Both the position numbers and the translations under genes were made by a program. A model generated the notes under the pieces. That model saw only the letters and a list, made by a program, of their open reading frames with translations. It ran no database searches and was not told where the DNA came from. Below are positions 1-9,210 of a stretch of DNA of 64,000 bases, piece after piece. Source of the stretch: Secundilactobacillus odoratitofui DSM 19909 = JCM 15043 (GTDB lineage Bacteria; Bacillota; Bacilli; Lactobacillales; Lactobacillaceae); contig NZ_AZEE01000002.1 in the NCBI RefSeq assembly GCF_001434895.1, forward strand, positions 28,586 to 92,585, given 5' to 3'. Each line of letters starts with the position of its first letter. The first letter of the stretch is position 1.

Positions 1-1
1 C

Positions 2-1024
2 GATCTGGTCACATCACCGGCCACACCAAGCAACACTGCTCGTGCTGGTGGCATCGTTTTTCCCATCATCGAGTCAGTTTCGGCTGCCTATCATTCAAGT
101 CCAGAAGATGGCACGCAACGTAAAGTTGGGTCGTTCTTAATCTTCTCTGCCTTCCACGGCAATATTGCGACCAGTGGCTTCTTCATGACTGCCATGGCCC
201 CTAACTTAGTTGCCGTCGCCTTAGCGAAGAGTATGCATATTAAGATTACTTGGATGAACTGGTTTATGGCCGGACTCGTCCCTGGGCTGATTTGTCTGCT
301 GGTTGTGCCCCTTTTGATCTATAAGCTCTACCCACCTGAGGTGAAGGATACACCAAATGCCAATGCGTGGGCCGATGATGAGTTAGCTAAAATGGGGCAG
401 TTAACTCGAGCCGAAAAACTAATGGCGTTAATTTTCATCATGGCACTGGTTCTTTGGATTTTCTCAAGTTTTATTGGCCTTGACGCAACACTAGTAGCCT
501 TCTTGGCCGTTTCACTATTACTCATGACTGGTGTATTATCCGTTCAAGACATTTTACATGAAACCGGTGCCTGGAATACGCTGGTCTGGTTTTCAATTCT
601 CATTTTTATGGCCGGACAACTAAATAGTCTAGGCTTCATTCCTTGGCTATCCCAAGCAATCGGTACGAGCCTGCATGGCGTTAGCTGGGGGATCGTGTTA
701 GCTGTATTGATGCTAGTCTACTTTTACGCACACTACTTGTTTGCTGGCGCCACCGCACACGTTTCTGCGATGTACGGTGCCTTTCTAGGCGTCGCAATCT
801 CAGCGGGTGCGCCACCACTGTTAGCCGCACTCCTACTGGGTTTTGATGGTGCCATCTTTAGCTCAACGACCCATTACGCGAACGGTCCTTCGTCAATCAT
901 GTTTGGGCCTGGCTACGTCGCTCAAAACGACTGGTGGAAAATGAACTTTATTCTTGGCCTGTTCTATCTCCTTGTCTGGGGTGTGGTGGGCGCACTCTGG
1001 ATGAAGGTAATTGGCTTGTGGTAG
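2..1024 (+). CDS. DASS (SLC13-type) anion transporter, C-terminal part
   Basis: The gene is open at the left edge of the window and about 340 residues are visible, against roughly 470 for the whole family. The frame begins with a TPSNTARAGG segment, the conserved signature of the divalent anion:sodium symporter family (2-oxoglutarate/malate, citrate or sulfate exchangers). It continues with AFHGNIATSGFFMTAMAPN and several hydrophobic stretches expected of a polytopic membrane protein. Near the end TTHYANGPSSIMFG resembles the CitT/2-oxoglutarate-malate translocator branch, so a di- or tricarboxylate is the likely substrate; this is inference from family resemblance. Internal ATG codons near 185 fall inside the conserved domain and are not the true start. 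No terminator hairpin follows directly; a structured repeat begins about 45 bases downstream. Confidence 0.85.
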   Translation, partial: DLVTSPATPSNTARAGGIVFPIIESVSAAYHSSPEDGTQRKVGSFLIFSAFHGNIATSGFFMTAMAPNLVAVALAKSMHIKITWMNWFMAGLVPGLICLLVVPLLIYKLYPPEVKDTPNANAWADDELAKMGQLTRAEKLMALIFIMALVLWIFSSFIGLDATLVAFLAVSLLLMTGVLSVQDILHETGAWNTLVWFSILIFMAGQLNSLGFIPWLSQAIGTSLHGVSWGIVLAVLMLVYFYAHYLFAGATAHVSAMYGAFLGVAISAGAPPLLAALLLGFDGAIFSSTTHYANGPSSIMFGPGYVAQNDWWKMNFILGLFYLLVWGVVGALWMKVIGLW

Positions 1025-1068
1025 TACATCGTTAGTTGATTAATAGTGACAGTTTGTGCTCGATGTCA

Positions 1069-1241
1069 CCTTCGGCTCCCGGCAAGGGTGGGACCCGCTG
1101 TGGGGCCGGTTCAAGCCCAAATTCAGTCTTGAACCTCGAAGTTGAACCGTGCCAAAATGCGTGCACGTTTCAACTTAGTCCCCGACTAGTATCCCAGTCG
1201 TTTCACTGCAGGTCCCACCCTTGCCGTCCGCACTACGGCTT
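1069..1241 (+). repeat. Structured intergenic repeat, copy 1 (type A)
   Basis: Outer stem arms at 1081-1095 and 1211-1225 are perfectly complementary over 15 bases. Inside are the conserved strand GCTGTGGGGCCGG (1098-1110), an 8-bp stem GGTTCAAG/CTTGAACC (1109-1116/1128-1135), a long hairpin around 1139-1177, a short stem CGACT/AGTCG (1183-1187/1196-1200) and the conserved TTTCACTGCAGG strand. The ends carry CTTCGGCTCC and CACTACGGCTTA. Nine related copies occur in this window. Function unknown. Confidence 0.85.
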
Positions 1242-1337
1242 AGATTGAAGTTAAACGAAACACGATGTCAATTTCGTTGAAATTTATTGATAAAATAATT
1301 TATGTCAATCGTGATTCAGAAAAGCTAACCCACCGTG

Positions 1338-1497
1338 TAAGCCGTAGTGCCAGAAGTCAGTCATTTTAACGGGTGGCACTGGACGTTTCTGAGACTCGTG
1401 GGTTTCGAGGCTCAGAAGCGAGACGGAAAACGCGAAGCGGTTGCAGTCGGTCCCACAGCTACTTGTTAAAATGACTGACTGGCGGCTGAAGGCGGCC
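1338..1497 (-). repeat. Structured intergenic repeat, copy 2 (type B, shortened)
   Basis: This is an opposite-orientation copy. The outer stem arms 1355-1370 and 1465-1480 are perfectly complementary over 16 bases and unrelated to those of copy 1. The conserved GTCCCACAGCTA strand lies at 1449-1460. A hairpin around 1388-1416 corresponds to P3. The fourth stem and the CACTGC strand present in the other type-B copies are missing, so this is a deletion variant. Its TAAGCCGTAG end faces the CTACGGCTTA end of copy 1 across 97 bases. Confidence 0.8.
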
Positions 1498-1519
1498 TTT
1501 TATCGCACTTCCCGACATC

Positions 1520-1554
1520 AAAAAACGCGCTAACCAAATTGGTTAACGCGTTTT
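1520..1554 (-). terminator. Intrinsic terminator of the 48-residue gene
   Basis: The stem AAAACGCGTTAACC/GGTTAGCGCGTTTT has a 4-base loop and a T-run on the minus strand. It lies 18 bases past the stop codon of the small gene. Confidence 0.85.
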
Positions 1555-1571
1555 CCTTGTTCAAATTACTG

Positions 1572-1718
1572 TTAATTTTGGTCTTCTAACTTCTCGGCTG
1601 CTTCATCAATCGTTGCGAAGCCAGACTTGCCACTCTTGGCCTTTGGGTGCTTTGCGCGCTCTTCCTCTGCTTTTTCGATCAATGCCTTACGCTGTTCTTT
1701 ACTTAACTTGTTAGCCAT
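1572..1718 (-). CDS. Small basic 48-residue protein of unknown function
   Basis: This short frame starts with ATG and is preceded by AAGGGAGCG, a reasonable ribosome binding site 7 bases upstream. It is followed by a clear intrinsic terminator. The product begins MANKLSKEQRKALIEKAEEE, continues with a Lys/Ser/Gly linker (KHPKAKSGKSG) and ends with an acidic helix (IDEAAEKLEDQ). It is very charged, has no membrane segment or signal peptide, and looks like a helical cytoplasmic protein. I do not assign a function. A proper RBS, its own terminator and sensible codon use make it a real gene rather than a chance frame. Confidence 0.75.
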   Translation of the reverse strand: MANKLSKEQRKALIEKAEEERAKHPKAKSGKSGFATIDEAAEKLEDQN

Positions 1719-2342
1719 AAAATCGCGCTCCCTTTTTTGTCTGAATTAAATGTTAGGACTTCCTAACAACTTCATGCTAGCACTAATTGGCCAAAATGTT
1801 AAATTTTAATGTCAATGGTCATAAACTGTGTATTAATACGAATATCATTCAGTTTAAATGATTGTTCCTTATTAATATAGATTTACAGCAATATGGTTAA
1901 AAAACTAGAATGTTTCACATTATAAACGAATGAAATATCTCGTTTTCGCTAGCTTTATTCGCAATTTTACGCTAAAATAAATTTCAATCTGGCATTTAGT
2001 GTGCACAACTTAAGCAATATTCACAAAAAAATTATTGCATATGCATTTTTTGTATATCATTTGTGTGACATAGAATAACTGATTTTTCCAATGTTTGGCA
2101 AGAATGTGATTGTATCAGGGTTTAAGATTTATATTTGAAAAATCAAAAAAATAAAATAGCGCTATCAAAAGTGAAATGATAAGTTTTATAGTTATGCATT
2201 ATATCCGTTTAAAACTTATAAATAACTGAAAACAGCATATTTTATGTATAAAGTTTCTTGACTTTTTCTCATGAATCTCTTATCTTATACAAAAAGCAAT
2301 TAACACCGTCCTGTGAGGCGGAAATTGAGGAGGTTATCAAAC
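1719..2342. other. AT-rich intergenic region before carA
   Basis: About 620 bases, strongly AT-rich, with no credible frame, T-box or riboswitch core. It contains several AT-rich partial palindromes (for example the TTGCATATGCATTTTTTGTATA area near 2035-2056 and GCATATTTTATGTATAAA near 2235-2252) that could be arginine-repressor (ARG box) sites. None matches the consensus well enough to call. Confidence 0.5.
2258..2286 (+). promoter_or_regulatory. Likely carAB promoter
   Basis: TTGACT (2258-2263) and TATCTT (2281-2286) are separated by 17 bases, about 55 bases before the carA start. This is the best sigma-A match in the upstream region. The -10 box is only moderate. Confidence 0.5.
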
Positions 2343-3413
2343 ATGAAAAAATATTTAACACTCGAAAACGGTGATCAATTTGTCGGTACGGCTGTTGGTG
2401 ATTTAAGCAAAGAAATCAAAGGTGAACTCGTCTTCACTACCAGCATGGTCGGCTACCAAGAAACACTCACTGATCCATCGTACACTAACCAGATTATTAC
2501 ATTTACCTATCCCCTAATCGGCAACTATGGGATCTCGCTACACGCGAACCAGTCCCCAGCGGTTGCTGCATCGGCCGTTGTTATGCAAGAGATTGCAACG
2601 ACGGTTTTTCATTACCAAAGTGTCATGACGCTAGACGAATTCTTGAAGAAGTCTGAAGTGCCTGGCATTGCTGGTATTGATACGCGTCAACTGACGAAGA
2701 TTATTCGCAAGCACGGGACGATGAAGGCTAGTCTCACAAACCAACCACTCGCACAGAGTTCGTTTGCGAAGTCTAAGTCGGTGGATATGGTTGTTAAGTC
2801 CGCCACCTTCACAACGCCTCAGGATCAACATCCCGACCACGTCGTCTTGGTGGATTTTGGTGTGAAAACCAACATTGTTGAATCATTGAAGAACTTTGGC
2901 GCCAACGTAACTGTCGTAACGCCTGAGGCCAGCTTTGATTCAATTGCGGCTTTACATCCAGATGGCATTTTACTCTCCAACGGGCCTGGCGATCCCGAAG
3001 ACTGGGCAGACTTTTTGCCGGTCATCCGTGAGCTCCAGAGCCATTACCCACTATTCGGTATCTGCTTGGGTCATCAATTATTGGCACTCGCAAACGGCGC
3101 GCGGACCTATAAGATGGTCTTCGGCCACCGTGGCATTAATCATCCCGTTAAAAACCTCCTCACAAATGAAGTGGTGATTACCAGCCAAAACCATGGTTAC
3201 GCCGTCGATATCGATTCTGTAACAGACACCCCCCTCGAGGTCACTGCCATTGAGATCAATGACAAGACGTGCGAAGGCTTGCGCTATCCCGGTCGACCAG
3301 TCTTCTCGGTCCAATATCACCCAGAAGCGGCGCCTGGACCGCACGAAGCCACGCGTTTATTCAACCAATTCATTGACCTGATGCACACGAACGGGGGAGT
3401 TAAGCATGCCTAA
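2343..3413 (+). CDS. carA: Carbamoyl-phosphate synthase small (glutaminase) subunit
   Basis: CarA hydrolyses glutamine and passes ammonia to CarB for carbamoyl phosphate synthesis, the precursor of citrulline/arginine and pyrimidines. The start ATG at 2343 is chosen because GAGGAGGT lies 8 bases upstream; this gives 356 residues, a normal length. The N-terminal domain contains [27 protein letters not shown]. The class I glutamine amidotransferase domain carries the nucleophile motif [11 protein letters not shown] (Cys) and the catalytic HPEA near the end. The gene overlaps carB by 8 bases. There is no PyrR attenuator and no other pyrimidine gene nearby, which fits the arginine-linked carAB type of lactobacilli and bacilli; that assignment is inference. 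Confidence 0.95.
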   Translation: MKKYLTLENGDQFVGTAVGDLSKEIKGELVFTTSMVGYQETLTDPSYTNQIITFTYPLIGNYGISLHANQSPAVAASAVVMQEIATTVFHYQSVMTLDEFLKKSEVPGIAGIDTRQLTKIIRKHGTMKASLTNQPLAQSSFAKSKSVDMVVKSATFTTPQDQHPDHVVLVDFGVKTNIVESLKNFGANVTVVTPEASFDSIAALHPDGILLSNGPGDPEDWADFLPVIRELQSHYPLFGICLGHQLLALANGARTYKMVFGHRGINHPVKNLLTNEVVITSQNHGYAVDIDSVTDTPLEVTAIEINDKTCEGLRYPGRPVFSVQYHPEAAPGPHEATRLFNQFIDLMHTNGGVKHA

Positions 3414-6400
3414 GAGAACTGATTTAAACAAAATTGTTATTATTGGATCCGGTCCAATCGTGATCGGTCAAGCGGCCGAATTTGACTACGCTGGTAGTCA
3501 AGCCTGCTTGAGTCTAAAAGAAGAGGGTTACGAAACCGTCCTGATTAACTCAAACCCAGCCACAATCATGACTGATGACGAGATTGCAGATAAGGTGTAT
3601 CTCGAACCCTTAACCATTGAGAGCGTTACAGCAATTCTTAAAAAAGAACAGCCAGACGCCATTTTACCAACGCTTGGTGGCCAAACTGGCTTGAACCTAG
3701 CCGTTGAACTTGCCAAAACTGGTATTTTGGATGAACTGAACATTGAACTATTAGGGACGAACCTGCACACCATTAACCAAGCGGAAGACCGTGAAGAATT
3801 CAAGGCCTTGATGAATGACTTGTCCCAACCGATTCCACCTTCGAAGACCGTTTATGATTTACAAACTGGGCTTGATTTTGCACACGAAATTGGTTATCCA
3901 GTTATCATCCGTCCTGCCTACACTCTCGGCGGTACTGGCGGCGGTTTTGCAAACAATGATGACGAAATGACGACCGTTTTGAATCGTGGTTTAACCATGT
4001 CGCCGGAAACCGAATGCCTGATTGAAAAAAGCATTGCTGGCTACAAAGAAATCGAATTTGAAGTCATGCGTGACCACAACGGGTCCTCAATTATCGTCAC
4101 TGGGATGGAAAACTTTGATCCTGTTGGTGTGCATACCGGCGATTCCATCGTCTTTGCGCCAACTCAGACCCTTACCGATAAGGAATATCAACGACTACGT
4201 GACGCGTCACTTACGATCGTGAACGCTTTGAAGATTGAAGGCGGCTGTAACGTCCAACTCGCCCAAGATCCTTACAGCGAGGCCTACTACGTCATCGAAG
4301 TCAATCCACGGGTCAGTCGTTCATCAGCGCTAGCTTCAAAGGCGACTGGTTATCCGATTGCCAAAATTGCAGCTAAGATTGCGGTTGGTTTAAACCTGGA
4401 TGAAATCATCAACCCCATCACACAGACCACCTACGCGATGTTCGAACCCGCTTTGGACTACGTGGTTGCCAAGATTCCCCGTTTTGCCTTTGATAAATTC
4501 TACAACGCTGACCGGACATTAGGCACTCAAATGAAAGCCACTGGTGAAGTCATGGCCATTGGCAGTAACATCGAAGAATCACTGCTGAAAGCAGTTCAGT
4601 CATTGGAACTGGACGCTCACATGCAAAACACGCTATTACCAGAAGATGCTGAGGGTAAATCGCTAGCTGATTTACTGGCCACCATCCCAGTTGACACTGA
4701 CATCCGTTTGTTCGAACTATTCGCCGCTATTGCTAAGGGCGCAACGCTTGAACAGTTACACGATGCCACCAAAATTGACGAGTTCTTCTTAATCAAACTT
4801 ATGAATATCATGGCCATGCAAAAACAACTGATGACCGGCATGTTAACCGCCGACTTAGTGTTAAAAGCGCAAAAGTTAGGCTTTGATGACGCCATGATCA
4901 AGTCCGTTTGCCAAGTTACTGATCACGAACTTGATCAGCTCCACGGTATGGCGGATCAAAAATTGGTCTACAAAATGGTGGATACCTGTGCTGCTGAGTT
5001 CGAGAGCTTCACACCTTACTTCTATAATACAGTTGGCACCGAAAACGAAAGTAAACCGCTGGGTAACAGCATTATCGTTCTTGGCGCTGGCCCTATCCGG
5101 ATTGGCCAAGGTGTTGAGTTTGATTACACCACGGTTCACTCGGTCAAAGCAATTCAGTCCGCCGGTTACAACGCAATTATCATTAATAACAACCCCGAAA
5201 CGGTCTCAACCGATTTCTCAATCTCTGACAAGCTATACTTTGAACCACTCACCATTGATTCCGTCATGAACATCATTAACCTCGAACAACCGCTAGGGGT
5301 CATCGTCCAATTTGGTGGTCAAACTGCCATTAACTTGACCCAACAGTTAACGGATCGTGGCGTTAAGATTCTCGGCACCAACATGGCAGGTATCAACCAA
5401 ACCGAAAACCGTCATGAATTCGAAGAACTGTTGATTGATCAAAACATCGCCCACCCCCAAGGACATACCGCAATGAGTATGGTTGAAGCGCATCACATCG
5501 CTGCTACCCTTGGTTACCCAGTGCTAGTTCGTCCGAGCTTCGTTCTCGGTGGCAAAGGCATGGCCATCGTGCATAACCAAGACGAGCTCAACGATTATCT
5601 AGTCCCAGCACTCAAACACAGCGGTGGCCAACCGATTTTGGTTGATAAATACATCATGGGCACTGAATGTGAAGTCGATATTCTAAGCGACGGTCAACAG
5701 GTCTTTATTCCCGGCATTATGGAACACTTGGAAGGCGCTGGCGTTCACTCTGGTGATTCGATTGCCATGTACCCACCACAGCATTTGACGGCCGCACAAA
5801 AGTCGGAAATTGTTGAAATCGCCACTAAGATTGGTAAGTCTGTGCACTGTATTGGCATGATGAACATTCAATTCATCGTCGCAGACCAAGTCTACGTCAT
5901 CGAAGTCAACCCCCGGGCCTCACGAACTGTGCCGTTCATGAGTAAGATCACGCACAAGCATTTGGCCCAGTTGGCGACTCAGCTGATTATTGGCAAATCG
6001 CTCGCTGATATCAACTTGAATCCCGGCCTGTTCCCAGAACCAGCCAGTGTTTATGTCAAAGCGCCAGTCTTCTCATTTGCTAAGTTGCCCGGAGCCCCAA
6101 CCGCGCTCAGTCCAGAAATGAAGTCAACCGGTGAAGACTTAGGTCACGGTGCAACTCTCGCCGAAGCATTGCACAAAGCCTTCTTTGATAGCTATCACTT
6201 TGACAGTCACACCAAGGGCAACATTTTGGTAACCCCACTTGATGCCGAAAATACTGATTTGATGGCAGCACTTGATGCAGGTGGTTATCCGCATCAGGTT
6301 TATCAACTAGATCAAGCATGGCCTGACGAACTCGCCTTTGTTCTAGCAACTGAAGACGAGTCCGACCTAGCCAAACAATTAACTACCCGTGCGTTAAGTC

Positions 6401-6486
6401 ACGAAGTCACCTTGTTTACTGCCAGTGATACCGTTGCTGCACTTGTCAGCGTTCCTCACAGTGCTAACGCAAGGCAAGCTGGTTAA
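3406..6486 (+). CDS. carB: Carbamoyl-phosphate synthase large subunit
   Basis: CarB forms carbamoyl phosphate from bicarbonate, ammonia and two ATP in two homologous ATP-grasp halves. Both halves are visible: [20 protein letters not shown] near residue 9 and the matching [20 protein letters not shown] near residue 556, each followed by a glycine-rich ATP-grasp loop ([12 protein letters not shown] and [12 protein letters not shown]). The protein is 1026 residues, shorter than the roughly 1060-1070 of pyrimidine-type enzymes. Its C-terminal methylglyoxal-synthase-like regulatory domain is short and diverged, as is usual in arginine-specific CarB. The start lies inside the end of carA. A strong terminator follows. 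Confidence 0.95.
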   Translation: MPKRTDLNKIVIIGSGPIVIGQAAEFDYAGSQACLSLKEEGYETVLINSNPATIMTDDEIADKVYLEPLTIESVTAILKKEQPDAILPTLGGQTGLNLAVELAKTGILDELNIELLGTNLHTINQAEDREEFKALMNDLSQPIPPSKTVYDLQTGLDFAHEIGYPVIIRPAYTLGGTGGGFANNDDEMTTVLNRGLTMSPETECLIEKSIAGYKEIEFEVMRDHNGSSIIVTGMENFDPVGVHTGDSIVFAPTQTLTDKEYQRLRDASLTIVNALKIEGGCNVQLAQDPYSEAYYVIEVNPRVSRSSALASKATGYPIAKIAAKIAVGLNLDEIINPITQTTYAMFEPALDYVVAKIPRFAFDKFYNADRTLGTQMKATGEVMAIGSNIEESLLKAVQSLELDAHMQNTLLPEDAEGKSLADLLATIPVDTDIRLFELFAAIAKGATLEQLHDATKIDEFFLIKLMNIMAMQKQLMTGMLTADLVLKAQKLGFDDAMIKSVCQVTDHELDQLHGMADQKLVYKMVDTCAAEFESFTPYFYNTVGTENESKPLGNSIIVLGAGPIRIGQGVEFDYTTVHSVKAIQSAGYNAIIINNNPETVSTDFSISDKLYFEPLTIDSVMNIINLEQPLGVIVQFGGQTAINLTQQLTDRGVKILGTNMAGINQTENRHEFEELLIDQNIAHPQGHTAMSMVEAHHIAATLGYPVLVRPSFVLGGKGMAIVHNQDELNDYLVPALKHSGGQPILVDKYIMGTECEVDILSDGQQVFIPGIMEHLEGAGVHSGDSIAMYPPQHLTAAQKSEIVEIATKIGKSVHCIGMMNIQFIVADQVYVIEVNPRASRTVPFMSKITHKHLAQLATQLIIGKSLADINLNPGLFPEPASVYVKAPVFSFAKLPGAPTALSPEMKSTGEDLGHGATLAEALHKAFFDSYHFDSHTKGNILVTPLDAENTDLMAALDAGGYPHQVYQLDQAWPDELAFVLATEDESDLAKQLTTRALSHEVTLFTASDTVAALVSVPHSANARQAG

Positions 6487-6498
6487 ATAAAAAATTTA

Positions 6499-6536
6499 AA
6501 TGCCCTCATCAAAATTATTTTGATGAGGGCATTTTT
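6499..6536. terminator. Bidirectional terminator between carB and the lipoprotein gene
   Basis: TGCCCTCATCAAAA and its exact complement flank a 4-base loop, with A- and T-runs on both sides. It can serve both convergent genes. Confidence 0.9.
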
Positions 6537-6556
6537 TGACGTTATCAATATTGCTT

Positions 6557-7447
6557 TTACTCTGAAACTCCTGCTGTCTTCGAACTATCAAACACCGTGT
6601 GTGCTTTACCCGAAACCCGTTCAATGAGCGCAGTACCTTCTTTTGGCGTTTTCTTACCGTGAACTTGTTTGTGTTCAAGGTAACCAATGAATTTATCAGT
6701 CACCATCGTGGTTGCTTTGTGGAAGCGGTGACGATAGACCACCTTAGCACCATCCGTTTGAACATAAAAATCTGTTAACGGACGAATCTTTTGTTCAGTC
6801 TGACCAGGTTTAGCATTCTTGATCCAGTCATCAGACGAAGTAAATTGTGCTAAATACGGGTCGTAATCGTAATGTCGATAAATCATTCGCTCACTGGTCG
6901 TCTTACCGGCCTTAGTCGTCACCTTAACTGTTAGCTTTTCTGGTTTAGGCGTCAAATACTTCGCCGTCTCGATTCGCCAGCGACGTTCTTTAAGTTCACG
7001 AATCGCATCACGAGTGGCGGCCCGCTTAGCCGCAGACTTAATCGTTTTAGCCTTCAGTTCGTTTGTCAGCGCTAGTTCATCGGCTTTACTGGTATCGTAC
7101 GCGGCCTGGCGCTTAAGGTTAAACGATTGACGGTCTGCCCGCTTTGCCCGAGCAATCATTTGACCATCCGTCAGCCGGTTATAACTACTCATCGCGGCAT
7201 CACCCGTTCGATAAACGGTGACCTTGCCGTTTTGAGTGACGATGAGATAAGCAATCGTACTATCTGCCGTCACGTTTTTCCCATTCGTTTCTAACCAAAT
7301 GTGTTGTTTGGTGGACTGAGCGGCCTTCGCAAACGTTTTAGGTTGTGACTTCGTTGCTGAATGCGAAGTTGTCTGCCCACAACCTGCCAGCAACAATCCC
7401 AGTATCCCAATCATGACCCCAAGTTTTCCTAAATGTCGGTGCTGCAC
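6557..7447 (-). CDS. Predicted lipoprotein of unknown function
   Basis: The start is GTG at 7447, with GGAGGA about 8 bases upstream. The N-terminus is a short basic region, a hydrophobic stretch and the lipobox LLAGC, so the mature protein should be lipid-anchored at the outer face of the membrane through Cys. About 270 residues follow: a Lys/Thr-rich linker, a short beta-rich part (WLETNGKNVTADSTIAYLIV), an Arg/Lys/Ala-rich probable helix around residues 100-150, and a beta-rich C-terminal half. No enzyme motif is recognised. It stands alone between convergent carB and a divergent regulator gene. It resembles the secreted lipoproteins found widely in lactobacilli, with no known role. Confidence 0.75.
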   Translation of the reverse strand: MQHRHLGKLGVMIGILGLLLAGCGQTTSHSATKSQPKTFAKAAQSTKQHIWLETNGKNVTADSTIAYLIVTQNGKVTVYRTGDAAMSSYNRLTDGQMIARAKRADRQSFNLKRQAAYDTSKADELALTNELKAKTIKSAAKRAATRDAIRELKERRWRIETAKYLTPKPEKLTVKVTTKAGKTTSERMIYRHYDYDPYLAQFTSSDDWIKNAKPGQTEQKIRPLTDFYVQTDGAKVVYRHRFHKATTMVTDKFIGYLEHKQVHGKKTPKEGTALIERVSGKAHTVFDSSKTAGVSE

Positions 7448-7690
7448 GATACGTTCCTCCTCGCGAAGTCTATAATAAGTTAATTATCGACTACGGATAA
7501 GTCTAAATGCAACTACTGATTCACTTCGACTTGAATTTGTATTCCGTTTGTCAATTTTTTGTAAAATTAGCGGCCATACATTTCAATGAAACCGTTTACT
7601 TTATTATTGACACTAGGCTTTTAACCTGAGATGATTAATTTGAAAAGTTGTTTCAAAGATACACCCACTTGATTTAAGGAGGGATTGAGA

Positions 7691-8320
7691 ATGATTAAAG
7701 ATCAAGATCCAAAAACCGAGAACCGGCAACTCCAGTTAACCCTTTGGCTGTTGGTTCATTCGCCCAAACCAGTTGCATTAAGCGACCTTGCGCTACGAGT
7801 AAATGCCGATGTTGATACGGTACGTCATGATTTGAACTGGATTTCAGATTATCTGGCCCACTACACGTTAGTCGTCGACCCATCCGTAGATCAACAGGTG
7901 ACGGTATACGGCCGTGAAAACAACATCTTCCGCGCTAGCCTGGACTTATTAGCGTCCAAGTCACAACCTGGCCAATTGGTGACACACTTACCAATGACTG
8001 ATGAACAACTGGAAGAACAATTGACTGATCGACTGGCCGGCCTGGTTCAGACCATGCCGTTAAATATCGGTGCGCAACAGGCCATTTATGATTACATGTG
8101 GACCGTGGCGATGCGTTATCGTTATGGCACCGTAAAGCGGGCTGCCTTAGCCACGCTCTTTACGCCTGGTCAATTAGCGTTAATTTCACGTGAAAAGGAC
8201 ATTCACCACTGGTCGCAACATACCATCGAAGTTCTGGAGGGTGATTTACCAGCCAATCACGATATGCCCTTGATTGAAGGCTACCTTTTAACGTTGCGGG
8301 TATGGTTATATTCTCATTAA
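7691..8320 (+). CDS. Winged-helix transcriptional regulator (BglG/Mga-like N-terminus)
   Basis: The ATG at 7691 is preferred over the in-frame TTG at 7685 because AAGGAGGG sits 7 bases before it; the product is 209 residues. Residues 20-75 (LLVHSPKPVALSDLALRVNA then DTVRHDLNWISDYL) read as a DeoR/BglG/Mga-like winged helix in which two helices precede a recognition helix. The remaining 130 residues are helical and could be a regulatory domain remotely like a PRD. I see neither the conserved PRD histidines nor a PTS IIB domain. Target genes are unknown: the neighbours are a lipoprotein gene upstream (divergent) and repeats downstream. Confidence 0.65.
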   Translation: MIKDQDPKTENRQLQLTLWLLVHSPKPVALSDLALRVNADVDTVRHDLNWISDYLAHYTLVVDPSVDQQVTVYGRENNIFRASLDLLASKSQPGQLVTHLPMTDEQLEEQLTDRLAGLVQTMPLNIGAQQAIYDYMWTVAMRYRYGTVKRAALATLFTPGQLALISREKDIHHWSQHTIEVLEGDLPANHDMPLIEGYLLTLRVWLYSH

Positions 8321-8389
8321 TAATGGTATCTAAGCGTTGGCCTGGTGCTGACGCTTTTTAATTACTTTTGCGGCTGGTGGATTAATGCT

Positions 8390-8564
8390 CGCCTTCGGCA
8401 GCCTGTCAGGGTGGGCACCTGCTGTGGGGTCGGTTCGAGCCAAATGACGGTCTTGAACCTCGAATCAAAGCCACACTCAAGCCCGTTGTGTGTCTTTGAT
8501 TCGTCCCCGGCTGTAACCAGCCGTTTCACTGCAGGTACCCACCCTGACAAACTGCGCTACGGCT
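8390..8564 (+). repeat. Structured intergenic repeat, copy 3 (type A)
   Basis: Outer arms 8405-8422 and 8531-8548 pair over 17 of 18 positions. P2 is GGTTCGAG (8432-8439)/CTTGAACC (8452-8459), which needs one G-U pair. P3 (8461-8502) has 10-bp outer arms CGAATCAAAG/CTTTGATTCG, and its sequence differs from copy 1 although it is still complementary. P4 is CGGCTG/CAGCCG. The conserved CTGTGGGG and TTTCACTGCAGG strands are present. Confidence 0.85.
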
Positions 8565-8749
8565 GTACACAGTTCACTGCTTCAATAATTGCGGACAAGT
8601 TCACCATTTGCACAAAAAATAGTTTATAGGGTATCTTTGACTCTCATAAACTTTTCCAATCCAGCATTTGAATTGTGCACCCACTTCTATCCATAAATAC
8701 GCGAACCTCATCTGTATATCTCCATTATTTTGATTCAACCCACTAGATC

Positions 8750-8938
8750 AGCCGAAGTGCCACCAGCCGTCTTGGTCCGTAGCAGTGACTAGTCCTTGTT
8801 AGCGCGCAGCGTTTACAAGGACTGAACGGTTTTGAGACTCGGCGAATTTTCCGAGGCTCAAAATCGAGGCGGAAGACGGGGTACCCGGCTGCAGCCGGTT
8901 CCACAGCAACGGGCCAAGACGGCTGGTGGCCGGAGGCG
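8750..8938 (-). repeat. Structured intergenic repeat, copy 4 (type B)
   Basis: Outer arms 8759-8780 and 8909-8930 are complementary over 22 positions with one G-T pair. Internal stems include TCCTTGT.../...ACAAGGA (P4) and the pair around GAGACTCGG/CCGAGGCTC (P3). The conserved CCGGTTCCACAGC and GCAGTGACTAGTCC strands are present. It faces copy 3 across 186 bases. Confidence 0.85.
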
Positions 8939-8991
8939 ACTGGTTGAGTCATAGTTGATAAATTAACGTTTACAACAGTTGCTTTTTGCTG

Positions 8992-9106
8992 TTCTATTGC
9001 TGAAACGTGTTCGCCAAAACAAGCTTTAAAAAATAACACGATAGGGCCCGCACCCCCTCGCCGGGGGCACGGGCCCTTCACTGTGCTATTGCCGAAACGT
9101 GTTCAA
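8992..9106. repeat. Tandemly duplicated hairpin-containing unit
   Basis: CTATTGCTGAAACGTGTTC (8994-9012) recurs at 9086-9104 with one mismatch, and the 21-base GC-rich hairpin core at 9050-9070 recurs at 9144-9164 with one mismatch, so a unit of about 92-94 bases is duplicated. The first unit folds with GGGCCCG/CGGGCCC (9044-9050/9070-9076) but has no good T-run. The second is the long terminator that follows. Confidence 0.7.
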
Positions 9107-9201
9107 CCGCACGTCTAGTTCTAAAAAAATAAGGGCATCCCGTGCACCCCCTCACCGGGGGCACCCGTGATGCCCTTATTTTTTTAGAACTAGACGTGCG
9201 G
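9107..9201 (-). terminator. Very long terminator hairpin after the xylosidase gene
   Basis: Arms of 33 bases (9107-9139 and 9169-9201) are perfectly complementary, with further GC-rich pairing in the interior. It begins 9 bases after the xylosidase stop. The perfect A/T-run is inside the stem. It is unusually long for an intrinsic terminator. Confidence 0.8.
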
Positions 9202-9210
9202 TTTTACACT

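Noticed and set aside
1036..1248. Frame of 70 codons across repeat copy 1, and similar frames in the other repeat copies
   Set aside because: Frames of different length and sequence occur in each copy, with no RBS. The conservation pattern follows base pairing, not codons.
2030..2255. Possible ARG boxes or a leader upstream of carA
   Set aside because: AT-rich palindromes are present, but none matches an arginine-repressor box well. No leader frame with arginine codons or attenuator hairpin was found.
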